Shown: positions 1-12,304, counted from the stretch's first letter. The stretch is 64,000 bases of DNA from Phytophthora colocasiae (GCA_018806915.1 JAGKQI010000052.1:1302001-1366000); one strand, 5' to 3'. The notes: generated by a model from the letters alone, not told the origin. Translations and numbers: made by a program.

Positions 1-3000
1 GGAGACGTTGGCGTGGCGGTTTTACGTGCCAACTGCAGGTGCAGATGCTGGAACTGCTGGCGCGCGCGGAAGGCGTTGGCCTGCATCTGCTGCATCCCGT
101 GCAGCTCCTGGATCTGCGCAGCGTAGCTGGCGTGAAGCTGCTGAAGCTTGGCTGCAAGTTGTTTCTTCTGCCGCCGCTTGAGCTGCTTGCGCTTGAGGTA
201 GTCATGCGCCACGGTGCGGCGCCAGTTCATGACGGACGAGGACTTCTTTGGATGCGAGGGCGGCGCACAACAGTCCGGATGCTTGTAGATGCGCGCGCGT
301 TCGGACAGGAAGTTCATCTTGAGCCGTTCGTTCTGGTGCGAAAACTGCAGCAACAGGCTCGTCTGTTCGGCGGTAGCAACAGCCAGATCAGCCTCGATGT
401 CTACATCCGCGTTGGCCATCATGACGTCAGCACTGCTTGAAGCAGAGCTAGCGTACTGGTACATGGTTGCTGCCAGAAGTGATCCCTTGTCACTCACGAG
501 AGGAACGGACACGAACTCCGGCTCGTACTGCTCCAGCTGCTCCAGCTCTTCATCCAGCTCGGCATCTTCTTCTACGAGCTTGGTGACCTCCACTTGGTTG
601 TTCTCCGCCGGCTTTTCATCGACCTCTGCCTTTTCAGCACGTGGCGAGGGCTTCTTCGACCCTGGTCGGCCTCGCTTGGAAGCCTTCTTCGTCTGCTCCT
701 TAGCCACGTCTTGGAGGTCATCATCCGCCTTTTCGATGTCGGCGAACAAAGCTTGCGCCTTCATACGGTGTGTGGCCTTCTTTCCCTTGGGCTTGCTCTC
801 CGCTTGGTTGTTCGAGCTCAACTGAGCCAAAACTGCTGCCGCATCGACGGCGGAATCCGTGAGCTCCTCCTGGCTCGAGCGAGCCTTGGATGCGGCAGGT
901 GGAGGAGTCCACTCCAGCTCCTTCAGCGCCAGCAACTGCCTCTCCACCCTCGTCAATCCAGGCTGCTCAGGGGTGTTGGGATTCGAAGAGCCTGATGAAG
1001 ACGAGATCGACACGACGGGAGACGCTGTGCTTGTCGATAACTTGTTATGCTTGGGAGTCGTCACCGCTGCACCATCACTCGTTTTCTCCTTTTCTTCAGA
1101 GACACTGAGCTTCTTAGGCTTGACGGACTTGTGCGGTACGTTCTTCATCGTTTTCTCTCCGGATTCCGAAGACTTGGACGCACTTTCTAGTCGACTGCGC
1201 TTGGCCTTCCGTCCTGCTTCTTGGGGCTTCGACGCCATCTCTTGACGAGTGCGCTTGTGCGATTTATCGTGCTTCTTGTGACGCTGGGGCTTATCCTTGG
1301 TTGCCTCAACCTCCGAGTCGCTGCTGTCACTTTCATCCGAGCTGCTCTCCGCTCCACCGAGGTCTCTCACGACGCTGCGCAGATCGCTCTTGACTTGAGA
1401 ATACTCCTTCTTCTGCTGATTGCGGTGCAAGAAAGCTTCCAAACTACGCACGAGAAGCTGCTCCTGGTTGGCAGCCACGACCATCCATTTCTCCTTCTCT
1501 GTCTTGGGCAGAGGGAGAACTGCTAGCAGCCCGCTGGTATTCACCCGCGTAAGATCCGAGAATTGCGCTTGGAAATCCAGCGACGGGTCTACGAAGAACT
1601 GCTCGTAGCCTTCAATGTAGTCGAGTGGTGTGGCCATTCCTGTTTCCTTCTTGGGCTGGTGAAAGAACACGCTGCCATCACTGCACATGCCCACAGTGAA
1701 GGGCGATGCATCCTGTCCAGCGATTTTACTCACAGTTCGCATGTGACGTTGGCTACTCGAGTCTTCAGCTCCACGTCGGCGGCTTCCACGGGGATTCCAT
1801 GCACGCAGCGAGCTCGCATTTCGGAGGTTGAGAGCTGCTTCACGTTGGGCACGCTGCTCCTTAGCCGACAGCGGGAGATCCAAGTCCATACGAACAGTAG
1901 ACTGGAGGTCGACAACTGCCAGGGACTCACTGCCGCCGTACGCAAAGTCTCCATACACTGCGACGGTATCAACTGTCTGCTTGACATCTGTGTGGGATTT
2001 CTTCCGGATCGTCACCGAGTCGTCCGAGGCATCGTATTGCTCTTCCAAGTGCCAGATACGCACGTTCTGGTGCTCCGACTTAGAGATGAACTGGTCGGTG
2101 ATGGTCGGGTGAAACGTGATGAACTCGAGGGAAATTCCGTTGGTCTGCTTGTCAAACACGCATTCCCAGTTCCACTTCAAGTCCGACTTCTGCTGGTAGA
2201 ACCGCCACATGTGCACGTTCTTAATGCCAATGCCACAGAGCAGTCTGTACTCAGTCTTGTTGCTTCCCTTGAGGTACAAACTCTTGGCAGCAGCGAATCC
2301 CTTGAGTTTCGCATCTGAGTACGTGTGAGTCACGACTTTAGCCGTGGACAATCCAAAGGCCCCAGCTCCGTCCTCTTCGTCGCTGTCGTCACTATCGCTG
2401 GTTGTTAAAAGTGAAGAAGAGCTGCTCTGGGGGACGTCTGTAGGCGACGGTAACGTGATGCTGTCCACTTCAAAAGCACGGATGTCCGTTGAGCCTCGGT
2501 ATACTCCAGCAAAGATAAACTTGCCGTCCTCAGGGATGGAGACAGTCACCATAATCTGCGTGTACATACCTCGGGGCATGATCTGGTCCAGTAAGACACC
2601 ACGTCGGAACATCAGTGAGTCCTTGGTCAGCGGATATAGATACACCATGCCGTTATAGAAGCCTACGACCAGGAACTTGCCATTGGGAGCTACAGCAACA
2701 GAGGAGACAGTTGAAGACACGGAGAACTGGTACTCCAGTCCCACTGGAGCCATCCCTGAAGTGCTGCTGGCAGTAGACAGCGCCGGACTCTGCGAAAGCG
2801 ACTCCCTTACCACTCGCATGTTGCCAATAGTAGCAGCATCGAATGTTACTTCAGCTTCATCGCTTGAATAGCCTTCGTCTGAGCTGGAGGAAGAAGAACT
2901 GCTGTCTACAGGCTTCGGTTCGGCCGGTTTGGTCTTCACTGGGGTAGGAAACTCCAATTTCCGTGTAGGATCATGACTGTGAGTCGTAGATTGAGTCTTC

Positions 3001-3419
3001 TCGAGCTGTGATGACTGTTTTTCCCTGTTGGAGATGTCCTCGAGAACACGTGCAGTCTTGGAGAGTCCCGCACGGACCTGTTGGACCGGTTTCTTGTGCT
3101 TGAGACTCCGGTTTATCCCCGAAAGGTTCTTCGTCTTCTTGTCCAGTGTATTGTGCTGTGTAGAGGGCGTGGAGAGGCCCTGGTGAGCGCCCAGAGGCCG
3201 CTTAGAAGGCTTCACCTTGCGTGTCTGGCCGCTCAGTGTGAGCTTGTTTTGGAGCTGGAGCTTCGTAGACGCCGGCTCTGGAGACAAGAAGGACGGGGAC
3301 GGGAACGTCTTGCTCAGTTCTTTCTTTCCGTTCACCGGATTGGTGCTTTTAGCTGGTGTAGACGCCGCAACGAGCGCAGACAGACCATTGCTAACCTGTT
3401 TGGACGTGTTCATTGCCAT
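1..3419 (-). CDS. Large WD40-like protein with acidic/serine-rich and basic tails (C-terminus off the left edge)
   Basis: The minus strand is open without a stop from an ATG at 3419 to the window edge, at least 1139 codons, so the 3' end lies outside. A second in-frame ATG follows at 3413. After a low-complexity Ser/Lys/Thr N-terminus comes a beta-propeller-like region (roughly residues 230-600) with WD40-style strands such as VAVAPNGKFLVVGFYNGMVY and NVRIWHLEE. It is interrupted by Ser/Asp-rich acidic loops. The C-terminal half is charged and probably disordered, with an AT-hook-like KRGRPGSKKP and a Gln/Leu-rich predicted coiled coil near the edge. These features suggest a nuclear scaffold, but I do not recognise the family and assign no function. 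Several plus-strand frames across this gene are also open but look like antisense shadows. It is divergent from the eIF2B delta gene, with a 380-bp gap. Confidence 0.85.
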   Translation of the reverse strand, partial: MAMNTSKQVSNGLSALVAASTPAKSTNPVNGKKELSKTFPSPSFLSPEPASTKLQLQNKLTLSGQTRKVKPSKRPLGAHQGLSTPSTQHNTLDKKTKNLSGINRSLKHKKPVQQVRAGLSKTARVLEDISNREKQSSQLEKTQSTTHSHDPTRKLEFPTPVKTKPAEPKPVDSSSSSSSSDEGYSSDEAEVTFDAATIGNMRVVRESLSQSPALSTASSTSGMAPVGLEYQFSVSSTVSSVAVAPNGKFLVVGFYNGMVYLYPLTKDSLMFRRGVLLDQIMPRGMYTQIMVTVSIPEDGKFIFAGVYRGSTDIRAFEVDSITLPSPTDVPQSSSSSLLTTSDSDDSDEEDGAGAFGLSTAKVVTHTYSDAKLKGFAAAKSLYLKGSNKTEYRLLCGIGIKNVHMWRFYQQKSDLKWNWECVFDKQTNGISLEFITFHPTITDQFISKSEHQNVRIWHLEEQYDASDDSVTIRKKSHTDVKQTVDTVAVYGDFAYGGSESLAVVDLQSTVRMDLDLPLSAKEQRAQREAALNLRNASSLRAWNPRGSRRRGAEDSSSQRHMRTVSKIAGQDASPFTVGMCSDGSVFFHQPKKETGMATPLDYIEGYEQFFVDPSLDFQAQFSDLTRVNTSGLLAVLPLPKTEKEKWMVVAANQEQLLVRSLEAFLHRNQQKKEYSQVKSDLRSVVRDLGGAESSSDESDSSDSEVEATKDKPQRHKKHDKSHKRTRQEMASKPQEAGRKAKRSRLESASKSSESGEKTMKNVPHKSVKPKKLSVSEEKEKTSDGAAVTTPKHNKLSTSTASPVVSISSSSGSSNPNTPEQPGLTRVERQLLALKELEWTPPPAASKARSSQEELTDSAVDAAAVLAQLSSNNQAESKPKGKKATHRMKAQALFADIEKADDDLQDVAKEQTKKASKRGRPGSKKPSPRAEKAEVDEKPAENNQVEVTKLVEEDAELDEELEQLEQYEPEFVSVPLVSDKGSLLAATMYQYASSASSSADVMMANADVDIEADLAVATAEQTSLLLQFSHQNERLKMNFLSERARIYKHPDCCAPPSHPKKSSSVMNWRRTVAHDYLKRKQLKRRQKKQLAAKLQQLHASYAAQIQELHGMQQMQANAFRARQQFQHLHLQLARKTATPTS

Positions 3420-3618
3420 CGTAATTTCTCAAGCTGTAAAGAACCACACGCGTTCGCAGAGGTCGGAGAATACGTATCAGTCCCGGTCTCGTACGATCGT
3501 TCGTTGAAGAGCTACAGACGCGTACTGGTAGCCAACGTTAGTACCCGGGGGCTGGTTGCGGAATGGCAATTGGACTCAGACCTTTGAGTTCCCGCGCAAT
3601 TTTCCCGCGCGCGTTTTG

Positions 3619-3730
3619 AATTTAGTGTGACCCACTCTATATAGGTATGAGGTGGGTCACATTAAATTTGATCTGTAAGTAATGTGGACCACAATGGTAT
3701 CAGAACGTGCCGTATTTGATGTGGTCCACA
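3619..3730. repeat. Pair of inverted repeats in the divergent promoter region
   Basis: The 380 bp between two divergent genes hold a 17-bp arm at 3619-3635 that pairs with 3652-3668 at 16 of 17 positions, across a TATATAG-containing loop. A second pair, TGTGGACCACA at 3683-3693 and TGTGGTCCACA at 3720-3730, are reverse complements. They could be operator-like sites shared by both genes or the remains of a small inverted-repeat transposon. No other gene is seen in this gap. Confidence 0.6.
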
Positions 3731-3799
3731 ACAATTGATAGATGTGTGTGTAACACATTAACATTTCATTTAGGTCGGTGGCTACAAAGGAAGTTACTC

Positions 3800-5572
3800 A
3801 TGGGAGGCGGTCGATCGCCCGTGCTGGAGCCTGGCTCCGACCTGAAGCATCTCGGTATGTGTAGGTTATAAATTGTTGTTCTCTTCTCCTTGTTCTTACA
3901 GTTCTCTTTCGTTGCAGAGACGATGTTGGACGACAAGAACCAGAAGAAGCGTAGTAAAAGCAAGAAGATGAATGAACCTTACGAGTGAGTTACTATCTTC
4001 TTTTTTCATATTACTATTTATCAAGTACTAACATCAATTACGATTGACTTATATAGGGGAAAGTTAGAGGGTTGGTCACCTGCTGGTCAAGAAGAAGACG
4101 CTTCTGCACCAATGGAGAAGCTCAGTTTAGGCCCTGCAGCTCAAGAAGAAGACCAGAAGAAGCTGTCCAAGGCTGAAAGGAAGAAACTAGCAGCTGAAGC
4201 TTTTGCCAAGGCTGGTGGTGTGCCGAAACGGGAGAAATTGAGCAAGGCCGAGCGCCGTGCGCAACAGGAAGCCAACAGACAGAAGAAAGAGGCTGGAAAC
4301 AAGCCCAAGAAGCCTGAAGTAGCTGGTCCCACGGCCCCTACGCCTACCAATGCAAGACTGCAATATGATGACGCAAAGAAGATGGCACGTCGCTCCAAGG
4401 CTTCCGTCGTGATACGCACTCAGGCCCAGAAACAGGTGGAGATGTTTTCTCACTTGCCGCAGTATGAACGTGAGAGCTCCTTGTCTCTTAATGTTGGATT
4501 CTCCAATAAGGAGGAGGTGCATTCGGCCGTGTTGGCTCTTGGGCTCAAGTATGCGGAAGGCAAAATTGCAGGTGGAAATGCGCGCTGCATCGCCATGATC
4601 ACGGCTTTCCAGCAGGTCATTGACGACTACGTGACTCCACCCGACAAACAATTGAGTCGCGACCTGGACAAGCGTCTTCGTCCGTTGATTCAGTACTTGA
4701 TTGACTGCCGACCGCACGGTATTGGCATGGGTAATGCTATTCGTCGTCTTCGTCGCGTGATTGGATCGACACCCCCGGAGCTCAGTGAGGAGGAAGCCAA
4801 GCGCCGTATCCGTGAAGAAATGGATGACTACGTGCAGAGCCGCATCTTGCTAGCTTCGCGTGCAGTGGCCAAGAACGCGCAGTCCAAGATTAGCGAAGGC
4901 GACGTCATTCTCACATACGCCCGTGCTACTGTGGTGGAGGAGCTGCTGGTGGAGACAGCCAAGACGTCGCCCGAGATCGCGAAAACGCTACGCATCATCG
5001 TTGTGGACTCCCGCCCGCACTACGAAGGCCGCAAGCTCGTGAGCATTTTGGCCCGCGCTGGACTGCAGTGCTCATACATCCAGATCAATGCACTGTCGTA
5101 TATTATGCGAGAGGTGACCAAGGTGTTCCTGGGTGCTGCTGCCTTTATGAGCAACGGTGTGGCTGTGGCGCGCGTGGGCACGGCGCTGGTAGCTATGACT
5201 GCGCACGATGCCAACGTGCCCGTGCTGTTCTGCTGTGAGACGTACAAGTTCTCGGACCGTGTGCAGCTGGATGCGATCACTCACAATGAGCTGCGTGACC
5301 CAGATGAGCTCGTGTCGTCCTACTGTACTGACAAACCGTCGCGGCGTCGTGCTGGTGGCGGTGTTGCCGGCAGCTCTAGTGGCTCTAGCGGCCACATCCT
5401 GTCGGACTGGCGCGATCTCTCCGATCTGAAGCTTCTCAACCTCGTGTACGACGTGACTCCGATCGACTACGTGTCTATGGTAGTGACTGAGCTGGGCATG
5501 ATCCCGCCCACGTCCATCCCTGCTGTGCTGCGTGAATACTCGCGCGATGGCCTCGTGGATGGTGCGCTCTAG
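3800..5572 (+). CDS. Translation initiation factor eIF2B subunit delta
   Basis: This is the regulatory delta subunit of the guanine nucleotide exchange factor that reloads eIF2 with GTP in the cytosol. Three exons are predicted: 3800-3854, 3918-3984 and 4057-5572, with GT-AG introns of 63 and 72 nt. The joined frame encodes 545 aa, close to the family's usual length. Residues 1-110 are a Lys/Glu/Ala-rich low-complexity tail. The rest is the alpha/beta/delta Rossmann-like domain of the eIF2B family, with recognisable segments such as IRRLRRVIGSTPPELSEEEA, VVDSRPHYEGRKL, FMSNGVAVARVGTALVAM and the C-terminal NLVYDVTPIDYVSMVVTE. The first two exons were added because MGGGRSPVLEPGSDLKHLE and the lysine-rich stretch join in phase. 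A start at 4112 would truncate the tail. The 3' end converges on tRNase Z with a 76-bp gap. Confidence 0.93.
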
Positions 5573-5648
5573 GTACGAAAGGTGAGTCAAAACGCAGTGA
5601 ATGCAATGTCTTTTGAATTTTGCCAGTGGTTACTGTTGTCGCAGTGTT

Positions 5649-7976
5649 TTACTGTCCTTCGCCGCGTTCGATACTCTTCTGCTTCTTCCTCTCTTCGCGC
5701 TCCCGTTGAGCCTGAAGACTCTGCGCTGCGTCGACGTCTTCTTCGTCGTCCACGGCCATCAGCTGGGTGATGACGTTCATCAAGTTCGGCTGACGGAGCT
5801 CTCGGAACCGCAAGGACAACATGTCGATGGCTGTCAGCACCTCCATGGCATCTCCAGTTCCTTCAGTGCTCAGTACCGCCATCTTCGGGTACCTCTGGCT
5901 GAAATGAGTGAGTAGCAGATGACGGGCGTTCGCTTGCCGCCCCACCTCAATGGCCTCGGCCATCGTACAGTGCGCCTTGTCCTTGGCTTCTTTCGTGAGC
6001 TCGTTCTCGAATGTGGCTTCGTGTATGATCAGGAACGCGTCCTTCGCCTTCTCCGCCAGTTTGTCGCTCGGACGGCAGTCACCAGAGAACGCGAGCTTGG
6101 AGCCGTCCATGAACGTCACCACAGCAGCATACGACTGCGGCGCGTGTTTCACTGGTACGCACTCGAGTTGGGTGATATTGAGTGTCTCTTTCAGCCAGGC
6201 ACGGACGCGCGCAGCTTCGGCGTGAGTTTCTACCTCCTCGAAACGAGAGTCACTCTCGTCGAAGCTGTAGTTCTCCACGAACGTGTACTTGCCTCGTACG
6301 GTCGGGTCTTGCTCTGCGTACTCGTCCAACCAGAACCGGAGCGGCGTCGGTCCGATCACAAGCAACGGCTCTGTATTCGAGTCGTCCGGACGGTGGCTTA
6401 GCACTCGAAGCAAGCCTAAATGATGGTCTGCGTGATTGTGTGAGATCCAGATGCACTTAAGGCGATCGACCAGTTCCTGCAGCCTCTTGCTGTCGCCGTT
6501 GGCGTAGCGATGCAACTGACCCAGACTGCCTTCCCCACAGTCTAGCATCAATCCGGCCCAGTCGTCGCCAATAGGCAGCTCTAAGTACATGCCTGTGACG
6601 TTCCGGTACTTGGACGGAATGGCGCATCCAGTACCAAGGAAAGTGATCCGACCATCGAGAATATCTTCATCCAAGCTCTTGGTACGGGGGTTATTGGGCG
6701 TCTTGGCGACAATCTCCACGCTCTCATGGATCTGGTCGAAATCCAGACGCGGCCAGCAACGGGATGAGTCAAAACCGCGCCGAACTTGAGGAGCGAGAAT
6801 AAACCTGAGCATACTCTCGCCCAGAACCACTTTTACCTCATTCTCTTCGCTGGATGCAGACAATCTCAAGGATGAAATGTCAGGAACAGCGCGCGAGAAG
6901 GGCTCAACCGCGTCGTTTAGCTCGTGTGCCTCGTTCGAAGGGAAAGCGCGAGGGTACACAGCATGCAGCTGGGCTTGAAGTTTAGCTGACGCGCGATACA
7001 CCGTCTTCTGCGCACAAGAGCCATGGCCAAGCAGCACGTGGCGAGCTTGAGCACCGAAACTCTGTGCCCATTCTTGATACTTCGGGTGATGAAGTACATC
7101 CGCACCTCCAAGATGGAATATCACTTCCACCTGCACTTCTGCCTTTCCGTCCACTTCCCTGTACTTGTTAAAACCGTCACTACTCACCAGACCGTCCACA
7201 TGCGCTGCTGTAGGACAACTCACAATGACACATCCAGCAGCAGGTACCGACGGCAACACGCAGTCACTCGACTTGACCACTCGTCCGTCAGGAAGAGTGA
7301 CATCCTTCCCTTGATGTAGTTGTCCAAACATTTTACCCTTAGGAACACCAAGAGCCTTCGCTTTATCCACAAGAAATTTGCCTCGCTGAGGTCTTGTTTC
7401 CACCACGTAGCTCACACTCGTGTGGCTACTCTGCTCTTCTTCCGATGAAGGACTTTCATTCAGCTTTCGTTTGGCCCCCGCTTTCGACTTCTCCACAGCC
7501 ACAGCATGTACCACCACCTCGTCATCTTCATAACAGCTTTTCTCCTTCTTACCTTCAGCAACTGACACTTCCGCACCCTCCACTTTAAAGTCCGGGCGGT
7601 ACAGGAAGTGGCGTGTCGCTTTCAGATACTTCTTGGTTCCAGGCGGTCCGTTGACAGTAATCCCTGGCCTGCTTCCAACGTCTGAGATAGTAAGAACCAT
7701 CCCGGGGAGTCCTCCCACTGTATGGGACCTCAGTTCCGTCAGGAAAACGTGCTGCAGCTTGCCTAAACGCACGTGGTGCTCCATACACAGTCGCTGCGTG
7801 CCATCTCCAACATTAAAGAAGAAACTACGGAGGAACCAGACGAGGGTTAATGAAACAACGTCGCACAGCACTAGTCATAGATCTTATCTACCGCACCGCT
7901 TCTTCTCCGTAGCCAGCAGAAGGCTAGGTGCCGTCTCCAGGGACGCAACGCTAAGCACCTGCACGTGCACAACCAT
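5649..7976 (-). CDS. Long-form ribonuclease Z (tRNase Z, ELAC2 type)
   Basis: This metallo-beta-lactamase-fold endonuclease removes the 3' trailer from precursor tRNAs. Two exons are predicted: 7976-7897 and 7824-5649, intron 72 nt with a GTGCGG donor, giving 751 aa, typical of the long eukaryotic form. The N-terminal half has the degenerate lactamase domain (FFFNVGDGTQR, FLTELRSHTVGGLPGM). The C-terminal half has the catalytic one, with GTGCAIPSKYRN, DCGEGSLGQL, the zinc motif SHNHADHHLG, FSGDCRPSD, HEATFEN and THFSQRYP. The upstream exon supplies VLSVASLETAPSLLLATEKK, which fits the conserved start of the family. The frame inside the intron has no ATG, only a GTG. A CCAAT sequence lies just upstream on the minus strand. 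The extreme C-terminus is Glu/Arg/Lys-rich. The unusual donor is the least certain part. Confidence 0.92.
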
Positions 7977-8096
7977 ATTATCAAATGTGTGGTTTTTGAT
8001 TGGCTCGCGTTCAACTCGAGTGAAGGTCAGTATTGAATTAAGTGAACTTTAATGAGTGAAGGTCTGTACCCATATGTTGTTGAAGTATTAAACCCA

Positions 8097-11000
8097 TTAC
8101 GGGTTTTTCCTGATACTATCACGCTTGGACACTAGATCAGGTGCCACCACTGGAAGACGCCCAAGGGAACTGGATCTACTGGGTCTTCGATGCTTCTGGA
8201 AGCTTAAAACTCTCATTGTCACTGCTTCTTGAGCTGGTAGATCCCCAGACGCATGTCTTCCTGCAACATCATCCAATCCATTGAAGGCAAAGCTGCTCCC
8301 TGTTTTGTAAAGTACAATCAATTGTCAGTCAATTAAGCAGGAGCGACACTGGAGCGTCTTCGACACGTACGAGCTTGAACTTGAGGTAAACTACCCCGGA
8401 ATGAGTCGTACAGTGGCAGGTTGTTGGTGCTACTGGATCTTCGGTTCGGAGATGGGGGTTGAGCCGTCACTACGAATGCATTGGGCTTCTGCCCTCTCAT
8501 GTCTTCGTCTATAGACTGTTCCGCTACGAAGAGCTTGTCAACGGAGGGAGAGCCATGTTCCGTTGTCATTGGAGCTACAACGTCACTCACACGTTTCGAC
8601 TTCCCCGGCCGAAACCTCTCTCGAAGAATATCCTCCGCTGTAGGACGGAACTGTTGTTGAGCTGCTGTAGCTGTAAAGTCGATCATCATTGCTGCTATAG
8701 GACACAGTAACAGCAATGTCCAGTACCGTTGAAGGGTGATCATGTATGCGGGTACACCGAACATGTCGTAACTCATGAAGGTGAAGTGTGGGTACACCAA
8801 CAAGAAGAAGATGAAGAGACCGACACTGAAAGCCAAGACTGCCACGTGATACTTGTTCCAATTGAGTGCCAGTAGAATGACCTTGAGCTTCATCGTACCC
8901 AGTAACGTCGTGTAGAACAACGTTCCCACTACGTACAACCCATAATTCGTGTACCGATTACCAGCGTAACATCCGAAGAAGCAGATCAACGCGTGAGCTA
9001 CTGAATTAAGGATTGTCTTGGCAAATACGCGCATATTCAAGTCACTATCATACTGTCCACGTCGGTAAAGCTGTGGGAACTTTAACACCACATCTTCCGA
9101 GATATCTTGGTCGAAAACCCCGATAACGATGATCGGTAGCGCTAGGAAGAAGTTCCATCCAGCCATCACGAAACTCTCGAACAGAGGAGCACCCGACTGA
9201 CCATTGTAGAAGTTAAAGACGAAGAGACTGATAACCAACGCGATGTTCTTGTAGAACGAGTAGCGGATGACTTTACATACGCGTTTGTAGTTGCATCTTC
9301 CGTGAAGTAGTACCAGTCTGGTAAGGAACCGGAACTGAGCGATAGCGTAGTCACTGGCATTCACCGCTTGAACCCCTTCTTTCCCACAGATGCCGACTCC
9401 AACATGAGCAGTTTGAATCATACTCACGTCATTAGCTCCGTCTCCGATAGCTAATGTGATCGGTTGTTCCCCTTTGCACTCTTGATGCGCTCCTTTACGT
9501 ACAAGTTGTACGATCTCCGCCTTCTGCGATGGACTCACACGACATGCGATAAGTGCTTTACATACCCGAGCGATATCCAATAGCTTTTCACTTAGATTTT
9601 CGATCTGTTGAACAGCTTCATTGGATAATTTCACACGAGCATCACGAGAAGGGAAGATATGAACCAGAGCTTTACCATCACAGACCATCGCGAGGTTCTC
9701 AGCCACTTGACCGCCTCGAATGAGTCTCTGGATCTCAGGAGTTTCATGTAAAGCATCCAATTGTGCACTGAGAGTGTCGACATGTTCTGCATTCACGTAC
9801 AGCAACTGCATCTTGTCGTTAATTAACTGACAAGCATGGCCGATATTCACTGCAGTCTCCTCTCGATCTCCAGTTAATACCCAAACTTTAATACCAGCTT
9901 GTGCGAGGTCGAAGATAGCAGAGGGAACTCCATCTTGTAGTTTATCCTCAATAGCTGTCACTCCTAGTAACTGCATGTTTTTCTCCACCATTTCAGCACA
10001 AATATCAAGTTTCGCCTCACGATCGTCTAAAGCTGTAGATGCAGCCATATACGCTTCATTGTACTCGTTGTACTCATCTTCAGATAATACTCTTCGTCCA
10101 AGAACCAATGTTCGTAAGCCTTCACGTGCGTAATTCTTCAAATGTCCGACCAATCTCGCATGAGCAGCAGTATCACTATCGTTCTTTCCAGTTGCAGCTC
10201 GCTCCAACATCATATTATCCGCACCTTTGCAGTACAGAACATATTCATGAGTTTCCTCATTCACAGCTACAACGGACATGCGTTTACGAGTTGAATTGAA
10301 CTCGTTCACGTTGAGAATAGTGTAACTTTTCGTTCGAGGCTCTTTCACACCAGTATTGGCAGGTAGTAACGATTCTTTACACGAAATCTCGACCTTCATG
10401 AGTGGTGCAGGGGCGAGAAAGTTATACCCGAGACACTTGGCAGCTTTCACTAGCGCTTCTTCATCAGGAGAAGAAGCTCGATAAGCTACAGTTCCAGTTT
10501 TAACGTCTGTTTCGGGGATTACAGTGTGGCAAATAGACAATAAAGTGAGGAATTCATGGATGAGTTCGCCTTGGTTGCCTCCAGCATATAACGCACGTAA
10601 TAACCCCGGGTCGTCAAAGTGAATTTGAGGGTCAAAGTGAACTTGTGCGTCTTTCGGATCGAAATTTTCTTCCCCTTGAAGTAACTGAGCAGGTACAGCT
10701 TGTCGGACGTCATCAGTTGATCCGATATCAAGTCTCAAACCGCTTTCACAACTTTGACTATTATTCAACAAAGGGTTAACCTTTGCTTTCGTTGGGCTCT
10801 GTTTCTTCGGTGATGGTTTCCCACTGGCTAAAGCCGCAACAGCTCGTCCGATCTCAGTAGTACCAAACCCGTAGGAGATACCACCAATTGAACACTTCCG
10901 GAACTCCATGACGTTGCATGTTAAAGTGCCAGTTTTGTCGCTGAAAACGTATTCCACTTGTCCTAATTCCTCGTTCAATTCGGAGGTTCGAGCTATGGCA

Positions 11001-12304
11001 TTGGTACCTTCGAACGACATGTTGGAGTCTCCAGTGATCCGATTCGCCTGCAACACCTTGATAATATCCAACGAGACGTAGAGAGAAATCGGTACCAAAT
11101 TGTTGTACAGAATGAGGAACGTGAAGAAATTGACGATAAAATCATCCGCTTGGTCCGCTTCCTTGATGAACGGCAGGTACCAGAGCCTATTGGCGTTCGT
11201 TTTACTCCAATGAGAAGCTGCAATGGCACTGGCTAAGCAGAGTCCAAACATCGTCGAGAAGATCAGCAACATACAGCGATTCGCTGTTCGGTACAGTTTA
11301 CTCTGCTTCGAAGGTGCTGCACGTGAATTTTGCAGTAATTTCGTCTCACAACCTGTAAAAATCACCAAACCGACGATAAAAGCGCAACTTCTTAGGCTGC
11401 AACCACGTAAAAGAAGGTTTTCAGGGCCTAAAGGTACTGCTGTCTCGCCTCGATCGCTGTCGTGTAGTATTAACCGGCCCGTGAAAGTGTAGAGCTGGTT
11501 GTTGGGATGTTCATGCTCTACTGACCCTCTCAATCGTCGTACAGCTGAAGCACAAACTGTTTCTTGAGGGATTGGAGCTCCTTGTAGCTCTCTCCAGCCA
11601 ACAAGTTGTGCTGTAGGTTTTACAGCTATTCGACGTTTGAGATTTGTCTCTCCATCTAGATTGGACGTCTCAATAAAACACCGTCCTTCTTCTTCGGAAG
11701 TAGCGATAATTACCACATCGGCAGGTAATTCCTCGCGGTTTTCCACACAAACGAGCTGTCCGACCTGTAAATCTTGCCATGGAATTAATTCCGTCTGTCC
11801 TCTAACGTTGATAATCTACAAAAGCACACAAAATGATGAGTATTTTCTTAAAAGTTTTAAGAAAAAGTGACGTACACGACAAGAGCGGCGATTCTGCTTA
11901 TCGTCCGCTTGATGGCGCTTAAAGTCCTCACCCCCCTGCTTTATCATCGTTACTAGAAGCACAAATAACAACGGACCTGCTGTCGTAAACCGATTCGTCG
12001 GAGACCAAGGCGTCGCCAGCTACATTTTCCTGTTAGATTTGCAACGGATTGTCGAATTTCAGAAGTACAATTTTACCTGTAACAACGAGATGAGAAGGAA
12101 GTAGACGTTGGCAACGACACGGAAGAATTCGAAGATCGTCTTAGGCACGAAGCTCACGACCGTGTACTTGGATGTAACCATGATGTTACGCGCGTACTGC
12201 TTGGTCGTAATTAGCTGTTGGTTGGCGTCGTTATCGTTTAGAAAGGTTACACGGGGCTCCACCGCAGCCACCGCAGCCGAGGATGCGCCTACATTTCCTT
12301 TCAT
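8097..12304 (-). CDS. P4-type ATPase (phospholipid flippase)
   Basis: This membrane pump moves aminophospholipids to the cytosolic leaflet. Predicted exons: 12304-12077, 12019-11876, 11815-8371 and 8299-8097 (about 1339 aa). Exon 1 has the N-terminal FLNDNDANQQ and first membrane helices. Exon 2 encodes TTAGPLLFVLL and EDFKRHQADD. The main exon has TSNLDGETNLK, the P4 signature NLVPISLYV, the phosphorylation loop DKTGTLTCN (Asp near residue 417), KGADNMMLE, LTGDREETAVNIG, GDGANDVSMIQ and a C-terminal multi-helix membrane block. A TAA at 8333 lies in a 71-nt intron (GTACGT donor). Splicing past it adds a tail with FAFNGLDDV, resembling the aromatic-Ala-Phe autoinhibitory tail of some P4-ATPases. 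The start is uncertain: 12304 is the first in-frame ATG, but the frame stays open upstream past 12420, so another 5' exon is possible. The beta subunit (CDC50) is not in the window. Confidence 0.93.

Noticed and set aside
39..3587. Many plus-strand open frames
   Set aside because: They lie antisense to one continuous minus-strand frame with clear WD40-like and low-complexity protein text, and show no recognisable domains.
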